From positions 392,846 through 456,845 of the forward strand of contig VAXW01000004.1 in NCBI GenBank assembly GCA_005884115.1: 64,000 nucleotides of DNA. The letters run 5' to 3'. The notes below the pieces were generated by a model. It worked only from the letters and a program-made list of their open reading frames with translations. It did not search any database and was not told where the DNA came from. This DNA comes from Actinomycetota bacterium (GTDB lineage: Bacteria > Actinomycetota > Thermoleophilia > Solirubrobacterales > Solirubrobacteraceae). Every line of letters begins with the position of its first letter. Position 1 is the stretch's first letter. Positions 49,592 to 57,737 of this stretch are shown here, in pieces. The translations under genes and the position numbers were made by a program.

Positions 49592-50181
49592 AGCTCGCCC
49601 TCCCATCCGCCGGCGCGGCCCTTGTAGAGGCCCGACCCGCCGAGGATCATCGCGGGCGTGCGCAGGAGGATCTGCAGGTCGAGCGCGAGCGAGCGGTGCT
49701 CGACGTAGTAGAGGTCGAGCTCGATCCGCTCCGCCCACGGCAGCGAAGCGCGCCCGTTGACCTGGGCCCAGCCCGTGATCCCGGGCTTGACCGCCAGGCG
49801 CCCACGCTGGCGCGGCGTGTACTGGGCGACCTGCGCGGGCAGCGTCGGGCGCGGGCCGATCAGCGACATCTCCCCGCGCAGCACGTTGACCAGGTTCGGA
49901 AGCTCATCCAGCGAGCCACGCCGCAGCCACGCGCCGACGCGCGTGATGCGCTCGTCGCCCGCGTTGACCCTCAGCCCCGCCCCGACGCGCTCGGCGCCGG
50001 CGATCATCGTCCGCAGCTTGTACACCTCAAAGCACGCGCCGTTCAGCCCCACGCGTCGCTGCCTGTAGATCACCGAGCCGCGCGACTCGAGACGGATCGC
50101 AGCCATCGCGACCAACAGCAGCGGGCCGCTCAGTGCGAGCACGAGCGAGGAGACGACGATGTCGAGCGCGCGCCTGATCAC
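49588..50181 (-). CDS. Undecaprenyl-phosphate sugar phosphotransferase (WcaJ/WbaP-type, short form)
   Basis: The protein has 197 residues from GTG 50181, which overlaps the TGA of the glycosyltransferase upstream. It has one N-terminal hairpin helix (VIRRALDIVVSSLVLALSGPLLL) and the catalytic bacterial-sugar-transferase domain: FEVYKLRTMI, RVGAWLRRGSLDELPNLVNVLRGEMSLIGPRP, then KPGITGWAQVNGR and DLYYVEHRSL. It transfers a sugar-1-phosphate to undecaprenyl phosphate, starting the repeat unit on the inner membrane face. No large N-terminal domain, so it is the minimal PglC-like form. Confidence 0.92.
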   Translation of the reverse strand: MIRRALDIVVSSLVLALSGPLLLVAMAAIRLESRGSVIYRQRRVGLNGACFEVYKLRTMIAGAERVGAGLRVNAGDERITRVGAWLRRGSLDELPNLVNVLRGEMSLIGPRPTLPAQVAQYTPRQRGRLAVKPGITGWAQVNGRASLPWAERIELDLYYVEHRSLALDLQILLRTPAMILGGSGLYKGRAGGWEGEL

Positions 50182-51359
50182 CGCGTACCCTCCGCCGCGT
50201 CCCACCAGGCGAGCGTCCCGTGGCGCAGCCAGTCCCACAGGCCCGCGGCGGGCGAGGCGGTGGTCAGCACGTAGTAGCGCGCCAGCAGCAGCGGCCGCGC
50301 TCCGAGCACGCCGGCCATCAGCGCCGCCAGCAGCAGGGCCGCCTGCAGGGAAAGCGTGGACACATACAGCGCGCTCGCGCGGTCCGCGACCAGCGCCACG
50401 TTGGCCGCGAGGGCGAGCACGTGCAGCAGCGGCGTGAAGTAGCGCAGGAGGCGATGCGAGAACATCATCGCCGCATACGCCGGCGGGTACCCGCGCGGGG
50501 ACAGCATCCCCCCGCGCACGACGATCGGCCACGTGTGGCTCATCATGCGGCGCTTGCGCGCGAACTCGCCCATCAGCGACGGCACCATCTTCTCGCTGGC
50601 TTCGGCGCCCGGCACATACACCGCCCGCAGCCCCCGCTTGACCATGTTGAAGGGCAGCGACAGATCGTGGCCCATGATCGGGTCGACCACGATGTAGGCG
50701 TCCCTGCGCGTGGCATAGATCGCGCCGTTGCCGGCCGTGATCGAGCACAGGCGCGACTCGAGCGCGCGCACCGCGAGCTCATAGCGCCAGTAGACCCCCT
50801 CCTGGTTGGCCTGGCTGGCGCCCGAGCGCGCTCCCGGCGGGCGTTCGAAGCGCACCTGCCCGCACGCGTAGCCGACGCTCGGGTCGGCGAAAGCGCCGGC
50901 CAGCGCGCGCGCCGCGCCCGGTGCCCACAGCGCGTTGGCGTCGCAGAAGGCCACGATCTCGCCGCCCGCGCGCTCGACCGCGAGGTCCTGGGCGCGGATC
51001 TTCCCCGCGCGCGGGAGCTCGAGCACCAGGTCGGCGCCGGCGGCGCGGGCGCGCTCGGCCGTCGCATCGGTGCACCCGTCGCAGGCGACGATCAGCTGCA
51101 GCTGCGCGCGCGGGTAGTCGAGCGCGAGCGCGCGCTCGACGGTCTGCGCGATCACCTTCTCCTCGTCGTGCGCGGCGATGATCAGCGACAGCGACGGCAC
51201 CCGGGCCGAGAGCCCCGCGCCCTCCTCCTGCCCTCGCCCGCGCCGTCGAAACAGGCCGGCCACGCCGGCCAGCGCCGCCAGCGTTGCCGCGTAGCCCACA
51301 TGGGTCCAGACGATCAGCGCCGCGCACAGCCAGAAGACGATCTCGAGCGCCGCCCTCAT
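50178..51359 (-). CDS. Membrane-bound family 2 glycosyltransferase
   Basis: The protein has 393 residues from ATG 51359, 1-base overlap with the stop of the GT4 gene. An N-terminal helix (IVFWLCAALIVWTHVGYAATL) precedes a GT-A domain: SLIIAAHDEEKVIAQTVERAL, QLIVACDGCTDATAERARAAG and FCDANALWAPGAARAL (the DxN/DxD site). Three or so C-terminal helices follow (FTPLLHVLALAANVALVA, LQAALLLAALMAGVLGA). It resembles processive or polyprenyl-linked transferases such as cellulose/hyaluronan-type synthases of exopolysaccharide loci. Sugar not predictable. Confidence 0.88.
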   Translation of the reverse strand: MRAALEIVFWLCAALIVWTHVGYAATLAALAGVAGLFRRRGRGQEEGAGLSARVPSLSLIIAAHDEEKVIAQTVERALALDYPRAQLQLIVACDGCTDATAERARAAGADLVLELPRAGKIRAQDLAVERAGGEIVAFCDANALWAPGAARALAGAFADPSVGYACGQVRFERPPGARSGASQANQEGVYWRYELAVRALESRLCSITAGNGAIYATRRDAYIVVDPIMGHDLSLPFNMVKRGLRAVYVPGAEASEKMVPSLMGEFARKRRMMSHTWPIVVRGGMLSPRGYPPAYAAMMFSHRLLRYFTPLLHVLALAANVALVADRASALYVSTLSLQAALLLAALMAGVLGARPLLLARYYVLTTASPAAGLWDWLRHGTLAWWDAAEGTR

Positions 51360-52477
51360 CAGGGCACACCCTCCTCGAGCAGGGCCCGGTACAGCGCGAG
51401 CGTGCGCTGCGCGATCGAGCTCCACCCGTACTCGCCGCGCGCGAGCGCGTGCGCCCTGCTCGACATCGACTCAAGCGCAGCGGGATCGCCCAGCAGCTCG
51501 CGCAGCGCAGCGCGCAGCGCCGACGCGTCGCCAGCCGGCACCGCGCGCGCGGCGCCCGTGCGTGCGATCTCCTCAAACCCGCCCGCGTCGCTCAGCAGCA
51601 GCGGCTTGGCAAACGCGAGCGCCGTGAACAGCGCCCCCGACTGGTCGATCTCGCGGTAGGGCAGCACCACCAGCTTCGCCGCCTGCAGGCACGCTCGAAG
51701 CTCCGCGTCGCTGACGAAGCGCGCCACGAAGCGAACGCCGGCGGGCGCGAGCGCGCGCAGCGGCCCGAGCTTCATGCGCGGCATGCCCACGATCCACAGC
51801 TCCGCGCCGGCGATCCCCCGCCACGCCTCCAGCAGCACATCCAGGCCCTTGTACGGGCGCAGCAGCCCGAAGAACAGCACCACCGGCGCCGCGGGCGCGA
51901 AGGGAAGGTCGGCGGGCGGCCCCTCGCCGAGGTGGGTGAGCACGCCGTGCGGGATCACGTGCACGCGCCAGGAGTCCACGCCCAGCTCGCCCGTCAGCCG
52001 CCGGCGCCCGTGCTCGGTGTGGACGACGACCGCGTCGAAGTGCTCGTACAGCCGGCGCTGCGCCACGCGCTGGCCCGGGCGCGGCTCGCGCGGGAGCACG
52101 TCGTGCGCGGTCAGCACGAGCGGGCGGCGTCCCCCACTGCGGCCGCGGCGAGGTGGCAGCAGGCGCCCGTCGAGGTGCTGCACGCTCAGCCACTGGAAAT
52201 GCACGACGTCGGCACCGCGGGCAGCGCGCCGGTAGAGCAGCATGTCGGGCACGTGCTCGACCAGCTTGCACGCGCGGCGCACTGCCGAGCCAGCGGCGAA
52301 GCGCGCCCCGCGGTAGAACAGCTCGCGCCGCACATAGGAGACTGCAGGCGCCACAGGCCCGTAGGCGAAGTGGCTCGTGTACAGCGAGACCTCCGCGCCC
52401 GCTTGCGCCAGCGCGCTGCACAGCGCGTGGTCATAGGGCGGCGTATACGCCGAGGGGTCGACCACATGGACGCGCAT
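51359..52477 (-). CDS. Family 4 glycosyltransferase
   Basis: The protein has 372 residues from ATG 52477 (the frame runs far upstream but no better start is seen; the upstream neighbour is divergent). It is a GT-B fold: N-terminal MRVHVVDPSAYTPPYDHALC, middle LTAHDVLPREPRP and AVVVHTEHGRRRL, C-terminal VVLFFGLLRPYKGLDVLLEAW, and the nucleotide-sugar site PYREIDQSGALFTALAFAKPLLLSD with a GT4-type E-x7-E (EID...). It adds a sugar to the lipid-linked unit in the cytosol. First gene of the 52477-48542 four-gene unit. Confidence 0.88.
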   Translation of the reverse strand: MRVHVVDPSAYTPPYDHALCSALAQAGAEVSLYTSHFAYGPVAPAVSYVRRELFYRGARFAAGSAVRRACKLVEHVPDMLLYRRAARGADVVHFQWLSVQHLDGRLLPPRRGRSGGRRPLVLTAHDVLPREPRPGQRVAQRRLYEHFDAVVVHTEHGRRRLTGELGVDSWRVHVIPHGVLTHLGEGPPADLPFAPAAPVVLFFGLLRPYKGLDVLLEAWRGIAGAELWIVGMPRMKLGPLRALAPAGVRFVARFVSDAELRACLQAAKLVVLPYREIDQSGALFTALAFAKPLLLSDAGGFEEIARTGAARAVPAGDASALRAALRELLGDPAALESMSSRAHALARGEYGWSSIAQRTLALYRALLEEGVP

Positions 52478-52501
52478 CGGCAAGCACAATAGGCGCACGC
52501 C

Positions 52502-53497
52502 ATGTCCGCGACGCAGCCCCAGCGCCAGGGTGAGGCCGCCGTGCAGCCCTCCGTGAACGATCGCTCTGAGAAGGAGATCGAGCTCACCTACTGCGTCGTC
52601 AACACCGGCCAGCGCGAGCTGCTGCTGCGCGGTCTGGACGCGATCGCCTCCGAGCGCGCCGCGCTGCCGTTCGCGACCGAGGTGCTCGTGCTCGACAACG
52701 ACTCGCGCGACGGATCCGCGCGCGCGGCCGGCGAGCACCCGACGGTGGACGGTCTGGTGGCGCTTTCGCGGCGGCGCGGAAAGGCGCTCAACGACTCCGA
52801 GCTGCTGCGCCGCGCGCGCGGACGATACGCGCTGCTCCTCAACGAGGACTCCGAGCTGCGCCCGGGCGCCACGCTCGCTCTGCGTGAGGCGCTCGAGCAG
52901 CATCTCGACGCGGCCTGCGCCGGGGCGCGCCTGCTGCGCGCAGACGGCAGCGCCCAGGCATGCGCGTGGCGCTTCCCGACTCCGCTCAGCGCGCTCGCGG
53001 GCGCGCTGCTGCTGCATCGCGTGCTGAACGTGCAGAGCAGGGGCGCGCGCACGCGGGCGGTGGACTGGTGTCAGTCGGCGGCGCTGCTCGTGCGCCGCGC
53101 GGCGGCTGAAGAAGTGGATTACCTCGACGACGACTTCTTCGTCTACTCCGACGAGGTCGACTTCGCGCGCCGCCTGCGCGACGCCGGCTGGCGCAGCCTG
53201 TACGTGCCAGCCGCAGTGGCGGTGCACCACGAGCAGCTCTCCACCGGAGCGCTCGGTGAGCGGCGCATCGTGGAAATGGCGCGCAACCGCGACCTGTACA
53301 TGCGCAAGCACCACTCGCGCGCAGCCGCCGCCGCGGTGCGCTGGCTGACGGCCTGGGCCTACGCCCTGCGCGCGCTCGCCGCGCTGCTCTTGCCCGGACA
53401 CTCACCGCGGCGCTACTGGCGCCACGTGCTTGCGACGCTCAAGCCCACCCGCGGCGAGGGCCTGCGGGAGGCCGCCGAGGAGCACAACCGCGGCTAG
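52502..53497 (+). CDS. Family 2 glycosyltransferase (rhamnosyltransferase-like)
   Basis: The protein has 331 residues, the only rightward gene in the polysaccharide locus. GT-A pattern: LTYCVVNTGQRELLLRGLDAI, VLVLDNDSRDGSARAA, YALLLNEDSELRPGA (DxD-like EDS), and acceptor-site DDDFFVYSDEVDFARRLRDAG, as in WbbL-type rhamnosyltransferases. A hydrophobic C-terminal helix (LTAWAYALRALAALLLPG) may tether it. The start ATG is 24 bases from the divergent GT4 start (52477), so the two share one promoter region. Confidence 0.88.
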   Translation: MSATQPQRQGEAAVQPSVNDRSEKEIELTYCVVNTGQRELLLRGLDAIASERAALPFATEVLVLDNDSRDGSARAAGEHPTVDGLVALSRRRGKALNDSELLRRARGRYALLLNEDSELRPGATLALREALEQHLDAACAGARLLRADGSAQACAWRFPTPLSALAGALLLHRVLNVQSRGARTRAVDWCQSAALLVRRAAAEEVDYLDDDFFVYSDEVDFARRLRDAGWRSLYVPAAVAVHHEQLSTGALGERRIVEMARNRDLYMRKHHSRAAAAAVRWLTAWAYALRALAALLLPGHSPRRYWRHVLATLKPTRGEGLREAAEEHNRG

Positions 53498-53518
53498 CGA
53501 GCTCGCCTGGACTAGCCG
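53491..53518. terminator. Hairpin between the convergent GT2 and flippase genes
   Basis: CGGCTAG (53491-53497) and CTAGCCG (53512-53518) form a 7-bp stem around the palindrome CGAGCTCG (53498-53505), spanning the GT2 stop codon. The gap to the convergent gene is only 33 bp, so a shared bidirectional terminator is plausible. No T-run is seen. Confidence 0.35.
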
Positions 53519-53530
53519 GCACAACCGTAG

Positions 53531-55066
53531 CTAGTAGCGGTCGAGCTGCTCGCCGAGCTCGGCCTGGCGCTCGGCCTCGCTTTCTGCGCCTCGCGCACGC
53601 CGCGCACGCGCTCGCGCCGCTGCCGCGAGCGAGCGCGCCTGAGCGAGCTCGTGCGCCGCAAAGAAACCGGTGACCAGCAGCAACACCGGGATGAGCGCGA
53701 GCCACAGCAGGCGCAGCGCGATCCCGGCCAAGCCCTCGCCCGGCAGCAGCAGCTCCCCGCTGACGGCCACGCCCGCGAGGATCGCCGCGCCCAAGGCCAG
53801 CCTGCGCCACTCGAACGGAACCGGGAACAGGCGCCTGGTGGCCGCGTGCATGACCACCAGCATCGCCGCGTAGGCGCCGCACAGCGCGATGCCCGCGCCC
53901 GCGATGCCCAGGCCGGCGCCGGAGCGCGGCACGAGCAGCACGAGCAGCACGACGTTCAGCGCCAGGCCCGCAGCCGCGGCGGGCAGGCTACGAATCGTGG
54001 CGCGCGAGCGCGCGATGATCACGAGCATCACCAGGTAGAGCCCATACAGCGTCCAGCCCAGCGCCAGCCACGGGAGCGCCGCGTGGGCGCCGAAGTAAGA
54101 GTGCGCCGCGAGCACGCGCACGACCGTCCGCGACAGCAGCGCCACCGCGGCCGCGACCGCTCCGGCGGCGAGCAGGAAGTACGTGCTCACGAGCGCGTAC
54201 AGCCGCGCGGCCTCGCGGTCGTCCTCGATCGAGTACGCAAGCGGAGGCCATGCATACTGAAAGCCGCGCACGACCACGAACACGATCGTCGCCAGCTGCA
54301 GCGCGACCGAGTACTCGCCCGCCGCTGCATGCGAGTAGCCGCGGAACAGGTACAGGCGGTCAGCTACCTGAAGCGCATACACGCTCGCGTCGGCCGGCAC
54401 CGTCGGCGCGCCGAAGCGCAGCATCGCGAGCAGGTCGCCAGCCCGCGCGCGCAGGCTGAAGCGGCGGCGCAAAAGCACCCACAGGCCCAGCACCACCAGC
54501 GCCGAGGCCGCGAAGTTCCCGAGCAAGAGCCCGCGCGCCCCCTGGCCGGCGACGACCACGAGCAGCACGGTGAAGGTGACCGTCATGGCCACGTTGGCAC
54601 CCGAGGCGTAGACATATGCGCGCACGCGTTCGTCGACGCGCAGCTGCGCGTAGGCCATCTCGAGGTTCGTGAACGCCCACAGCCCAAGCGCCGCGCAGTC
54701 GAGCAGCAGCGGGTCGCGGAAGCCCAGTATGAGACGCGAGAGCGGCGCGGCCAGCGCCACCGCGGCGATCGCCGCTGCGCTAGTCGTCCAGGCCACCGCC
54801 GCCGTGGCGGTGCGCGCGATCCGCTCGCGACGCTCGGCGTCGCGGTCGTCGAAGTAGAAGCGCACAAATGCCTCGCCCACGCCCGCGCGCAGGAAGATGC
54901 TCGCCAGGATCACCGCCGTCAGCAGCGAGTTGGCGGCGCCGTAGGCGCCGCGCGAGGCATAGCGCGTATACAGCGGGATCGTGATCAGGGCGATGCCCTT
55001 GGCGAGTATGTCGCCGAACTGGTAGGCGGCGCCCGTCGTCAGCAGGCGCTTGAGGTAGCCCAGCAC
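53531..55066 (-). CDS. Polysaccharide flippase (Wzx-type, MOP superfamily)
   Basis: The protein has 511 residues and 12-14 hydrophobic segments. The N-terminus is typical of MOP flippases: LKRLLTTGAAYQFGDILAKGIALITIPLYTR (in parts), YASRGAYGAANSLLTAVILAS. Charged loops such as YFDDRDAERRERIA alternate with the helices. The final 40 residues are a basic/Glu-rich cytoplasmic tail (AAARARARRARGAESE). It moves the undecaprenyl-linked repeat unit across the membrane. The Wzy gene ends 12 bp upstream, so the pair is co-transcribed. Confidence 0.88.
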   Translation of the reverse strand: MLGYLKRLLTTGAAYQFGDILAKGIALITIPLYTRYASRGAYGAANSLLTAVILASIFLRAGVGEAFVRFYFDDRDAERRERIARTATAAVAWTTSAAAIAAVALAAPLSRLILGFRDPLLLDCAALGLWAFTNLEMAYAQLRVDERVRAYVYASGANVAMTVTFTVLLVVVAGQGARGLLLGNFAASALVVLGLWVLLRRRFSLRARAGDLLAMLRFGAPTVPADASVYALQVADRLYLFRGYSHAAAGEYSVALQLATIVFVVVRGFQYAWPPLAYSIEDDREAARLYALVSTYFLLAAGAVAAAVALLSRTVVRVLAAHSYFGAHAALPWLALGWTLYGLYLVMLVIIARSRATIRSLPAAAAGLALNVVLLVLLVPRSGAGLGIAGAGIALCGAYAAMLVVMHAATRRLFPVPFEWRRLALGAAILAGVAVSGELLLPGEGLAGIALRLLWLALIPVLLLVTGFFAAHELAQARSLAAAARARARRARGAESEAERQAELGEQLDRY

Positions 55067-55078
55067 TGAGGCGAGAAC

Positions 55079-56449
55079 CTACTGTCCGCCGGGTGCGGCG
55101 GCCGAGCGCGCGTACTCTTCGCCGGCGGCCGCGCGCGAGGGTCGCTCCCACGCGAGCGCCGCGCCGAGCGCCAGCAGCGTCCACGTCAGCGGGTCCTCCA
55201 GGAAGGCGGCGTACGTCCACGTGTGCAGCACGAGCGCCGCGAAGCACGCCGCGACGATGACCCGCGGCGGCGAGCGCCCGGCGCCGCGCAGAAGCACGGT
55301 GAACGCCGCCGCCAGCAGGGCCGCGTAGAGAGCAACGCCCACGATTCCCTGCTCGGCGGCCACCGTCACCGGGATCGTGTGCGACGCAGAGGTCGCGTTT
55401 TCGACGTTCGCGCGGCGGTGGCGCTCGAACTCCTTCTGGAAGGAGCCCGAGCCGTAACCCTGCAGGGGCCGCTGCGCGAACAGTTCAAGCCCGCCTTCGA
55501 TCAGCTTCGTGCGCCCGCTGGTGGCGTTGCTCGTGGAGCCGCCCGCGCCCTTCAGGCCGAAGTGCAGGCTCGCGGGCGCCGCCAGCGCGATCGCGAACGC
55601 TGCCGCGATCAGCGCGAGCGCCACATACACCGTCTTGCGCACGTCCCAGCGCCACGCGCCCAGCACCGCCAAGCCGAGCAGCAGCGCGGCGATGCTCGAC
55701 TGCGAGAAGCTCGTGATCAGGCCGCCCAGCAGCCACGCCAGGACGAGCCCTCCCGCCAGCACCTGCTCGCGCCGCGCGCTGCGCATCAGCGCGCCCATCA
55801 CCGCGATCATCACGAGCGCGAGAAAGCGCCCGTAGATGTTGGGATCGAAGAACAGCGAGTTCACGCGAAAGTAGTTGTCGTACTGGTTCGCCGCCACCAC
55901 CTTCGGGTTCAAGAAGAGCGACTTGCGCGCGTACTCGACAAAGCCCACACCCGCGAAGAGGACCGCCAGGCCGACCCACACGGCAAGGCAGCGCAACAGC
56001 AGCTCGCCGCTCCACTCCACTTCGCGCAGCACCATGTACAGCAGCGCGAAGGGCACGTAGAAGAAGGCGATGTTCTCGCCCGCGCGCGCGGGATCGGAGG
56101 AGTAGATCGTCTGCAGCGCATACAGTCCGACCGAGGCAAGGAGCAGCCACTCCAGGCCTCGCAGCCGTCGGCCCTGGCCGCGATACAGCCGCGGCAGCAG
56201 GTGTGCGAGCGTGCCCGCCGCGACCACCAGGTACAGCGGCACGAGCAGGTTCACGGTGCGCCCTTCGGCCGCTATCGGAACGCGAAACGGCAACGCAAGC
56301 GCAACCAGCAGCGGCAAGGCATCGGCCCGGCGGCGCATGAGCAACGTCAGCGCGAGGACGGCGAGGAACGCCGCGGCGAGCGCCAGCGCGACCACTCCAA
56401 GGCTGGGCGAGCTCGCGAGCACAGCCTCCCTCAAAGAAGGCCAGCTCAT
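55079..56449 (-). CDS. O-antigen ligase/polymerase family protein (Wzy/WaaL-like)
   Basis: The protein has 456 residues and about a dozen hydrophobic segments. Family signature: a large periplasmic loop after NYFRVNSLFFDPNIYGRFLAL, and near the C-terminus GGLELFAQRPLQGYGSGSF followed by HTIPVTVAAEQGIVGVALYAA, the ligase/polymerase pattern with conserved His and Arg. It would polymerise or ligate flipped units outside the membrane. Its ATG overlaps the TGA of the FlgD-Ig gene by 4 bases (56446-56449). Confidence 0.87.
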   Translation of the reverse strand: MSWPSLREAVLASSPSLGVVALALAAAFLAVLALTLLMRRRADALPLLVALALPFRVPIAAEGRTVNLLVPLYLVVAAGTLAHLLPRLYRGQGRRLRGLEWLLLASVGLYALQTIYSSDPARAGENIAFFYVPFALLYMVLREVEWSGELLLRCLAVWVGLAVLFAGVGFVEYARKSLFLNPKVVAANQYDNYFRVNSLFFDPNIYGRFLALVMIAVMGALMRSARREQVLAGGLVLAWLLGGLITSFSQSSIAALLLGLAVLGAWRWDVRKTVYVALALIAAAFAIALAAPASLHFGLKGAGGSTSNATSGRTKLIEGGLELFAQRPLQGYGSGSFQKEFERHRRANVENATSASHTIPVTVAAEQGIVGVALYAALLAAAFTVLLRGAGRSPPRVIVAACFAALVLHTWTYAAFLEDPLTWTLLALGAALAWERPSRAAAGEEYARSAAAPGGQ

Positions 56450-56946
56450 CCCGAGCTCGAAGCCGAGTTGGGCAAGACCAGCGCGAAACTTCGTGGCGAG
56501 CGCACCGAGCGATGCTGCCCGCGCAGCGTCACGCGCACCCGGTATTCGCCGGGCGGGGCGAGCGCGCCTGCGTTGGCGGGCTCGATGAAGGCGTGGCCGT
56601 TTGATTCGCGCTGCCTTCTTGAGGTGCGCGCTTCGCCGAGGCGGCCGTTCCAGCGCAGCGAGAGCTGTTTGTAGCGCGGCACGAGGCGGTCTTTGACGAG
56701 CGTCGCGACGGTCGCGCCGGCCGAGTCAAGGATCGAGACGGTGACGCTGTCGGCGCGCGCGAGCTTGAAGGAGATGTGCTCCTCTTTGATGTGCCCCGCC
56801 GGCGTCGGCGAGAAGCGCGGCGTGAGCTTGAAGGCCTGGACCGCCGTGGGCGTGTGCTTCAGCCGCTGTGTGATGAAGAACGCTGCAAAGCACGCGATCA
56901 CCAGCAGCGTGAACACCCCGCGCACGGAGCGGTCGACGCCGGTCAA
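56446..56946 (-). CDS. Membrane-anchored FlgD-Ig-like domain protein
   Basis: The protein has 166 residues. One N-terminal transmembrane helix (GVFTLLVIACFAAFFIT, about 10-26) is followed by a single beta-sandwich of FlgD-Ig type: FSPTPAGHIKEEHISFKLARAD, VTVSILDSAGATVATL, LSLRWNGRLGEAR and PANAGALAPPGEYRVRVTLR. The NGR and PGEYRVRV strands are characteristic. No flagellar gene is nearby, so this is an extracytoplasmic Ig module. It is flanked by tight neighbours (ComA-like gene 3 bp upstream, Wzy gene overlapping 4 bp), so it belongs to the polysaccharide operon. Confidence 0.78.
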   Translation of the reverse strand: MTGVDRSVRGVFTLLVIACFAAFFITQRLKHTPTAVQAFKLTPRFSPTPAGHIKEEHISFKLARADSVTVSILDSAGATVATLVKDRLVPRYKQLSLRWNGRLGEARTSRRQRESNGHAFIEPANAGALAPPGEYRVRVTLRGQHRSVRSPRSFALVLPNSASSSG

Positions 56947-56949
56947 TCG

Positions 56950-57687
56950 CTACCCGTCCTGCGCCGAGGAGTCGCCGCCTGCGCCCCCGCGCGCGAAGCG
57001 CTCGAGCGTGTCAGAGCGCAGCCCGAGTCGCAGCGTCTCCAGCGAAAGCACGTCGTACGGCGCGATGTTGCCGAGGTTGCACTCCGTGCCGAAGCGCTTG
57101 AGCAGCCAGACCTGCTGATGCTGCTGCGGCGCGTCGAAGATGATGCGCTCGGGCTCGATCACGTGCGCGATCTCGTCGATCAGGCCCGTGCGCGGCTCGC
57201 CGTCGGCCCTGTAGATGCCGGCCGTGCCCGACTCGCGGGCCTCCGCGATCACCTTCCACGCGCCCGCCGCGAGGTCGCGTTCGATCTGTTCGACCCAGAT
57301 GTAGGGCGCCATGATGTACTGCGCATCCTTGCTGCCGACCTCCGCGAGCACCGTGAACTCCTTTGCCAGGCGTTCGATCAGCTCGCGCTTGACCTCAGGC
57401 TGGATCGTGATCGTGCCGTCCGAGATCTCTACGTGTCGCAGGCCGAGCTCGCGCAGCCACGCCACCAGGCCCTCGACGCGGCCCTGGCGGATCGCCAGCT
57501 CCGTGAGCGTGCCGCCGAGCACGACCGGGATGTCGCGAGCCGCGTAGCGCGCGAGCTTGGGCTTCAGGTTGGCGGTCACGACCGCCGTGCCCCACCCCAG
57601 CTTGACGATGTCGACGCACTCGCCTACGACCTCCATCAGGTTGTCGACCTCCGAGACCGAGAGCCCGCGATCGATCACGTGGGTCAA
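56950..57687 (-). CDS. comA: Phosphosulfolactate synthase (ComA family)
   Basis: The protein has 245 residues from TTG 57687; homologous residues FLDIPERSSKPRERG precede it in frame, but no ATG, GTG or TTG lies between the TTG and the in-frame stop at 57819; an ATA at 57741 overlaps the upstream stop as ATAG. ComA adds sulfite to phosphoenolpyruvate to give (R)-phosphosulfolactate, first step of coenzyme M synthesis in archaea. The TIM-barrel motifs are clear: ECVDIVKLGWGTAVV (catalytic Lys), VVLGGTLTELAI, VEISDGTITI, AEVGSKD, IAEARESGTAGIY and ERIIFDAPQQHQQVWLL. No comB, comC, comD or comE is nearby. Its place inside a polysaccharide operon is unusual. Confidence 0.85.
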   Translation of the reverse strand: MTHVIDRGLSVSEVDNLMEVVGECVDIVKLGWGTAVVTANLKPKLARYAARDIPVVLGGTLTELAIRQGRVEGLVAWLRELGLRHVEISDGTITIQPEVKRELIERLAKEFTVLAEVGSKDAQYIMAPYIWVEQIERDLAAGAWKVIAEARESGTAGIYRADGEPRTGLIDEIAHVIEPERIIFDAPQQHQQVWLLKRFGTECNLGNIAPYDVLSLETLRLGLRSDTLERFARGGAGGDSSAQDG

Positions 57688-57737
57688 CCCCCGCTCGCGC
57701 GGCTTGCTCGAGCGCTCGGGAATGTCGAGGAAGCCGG

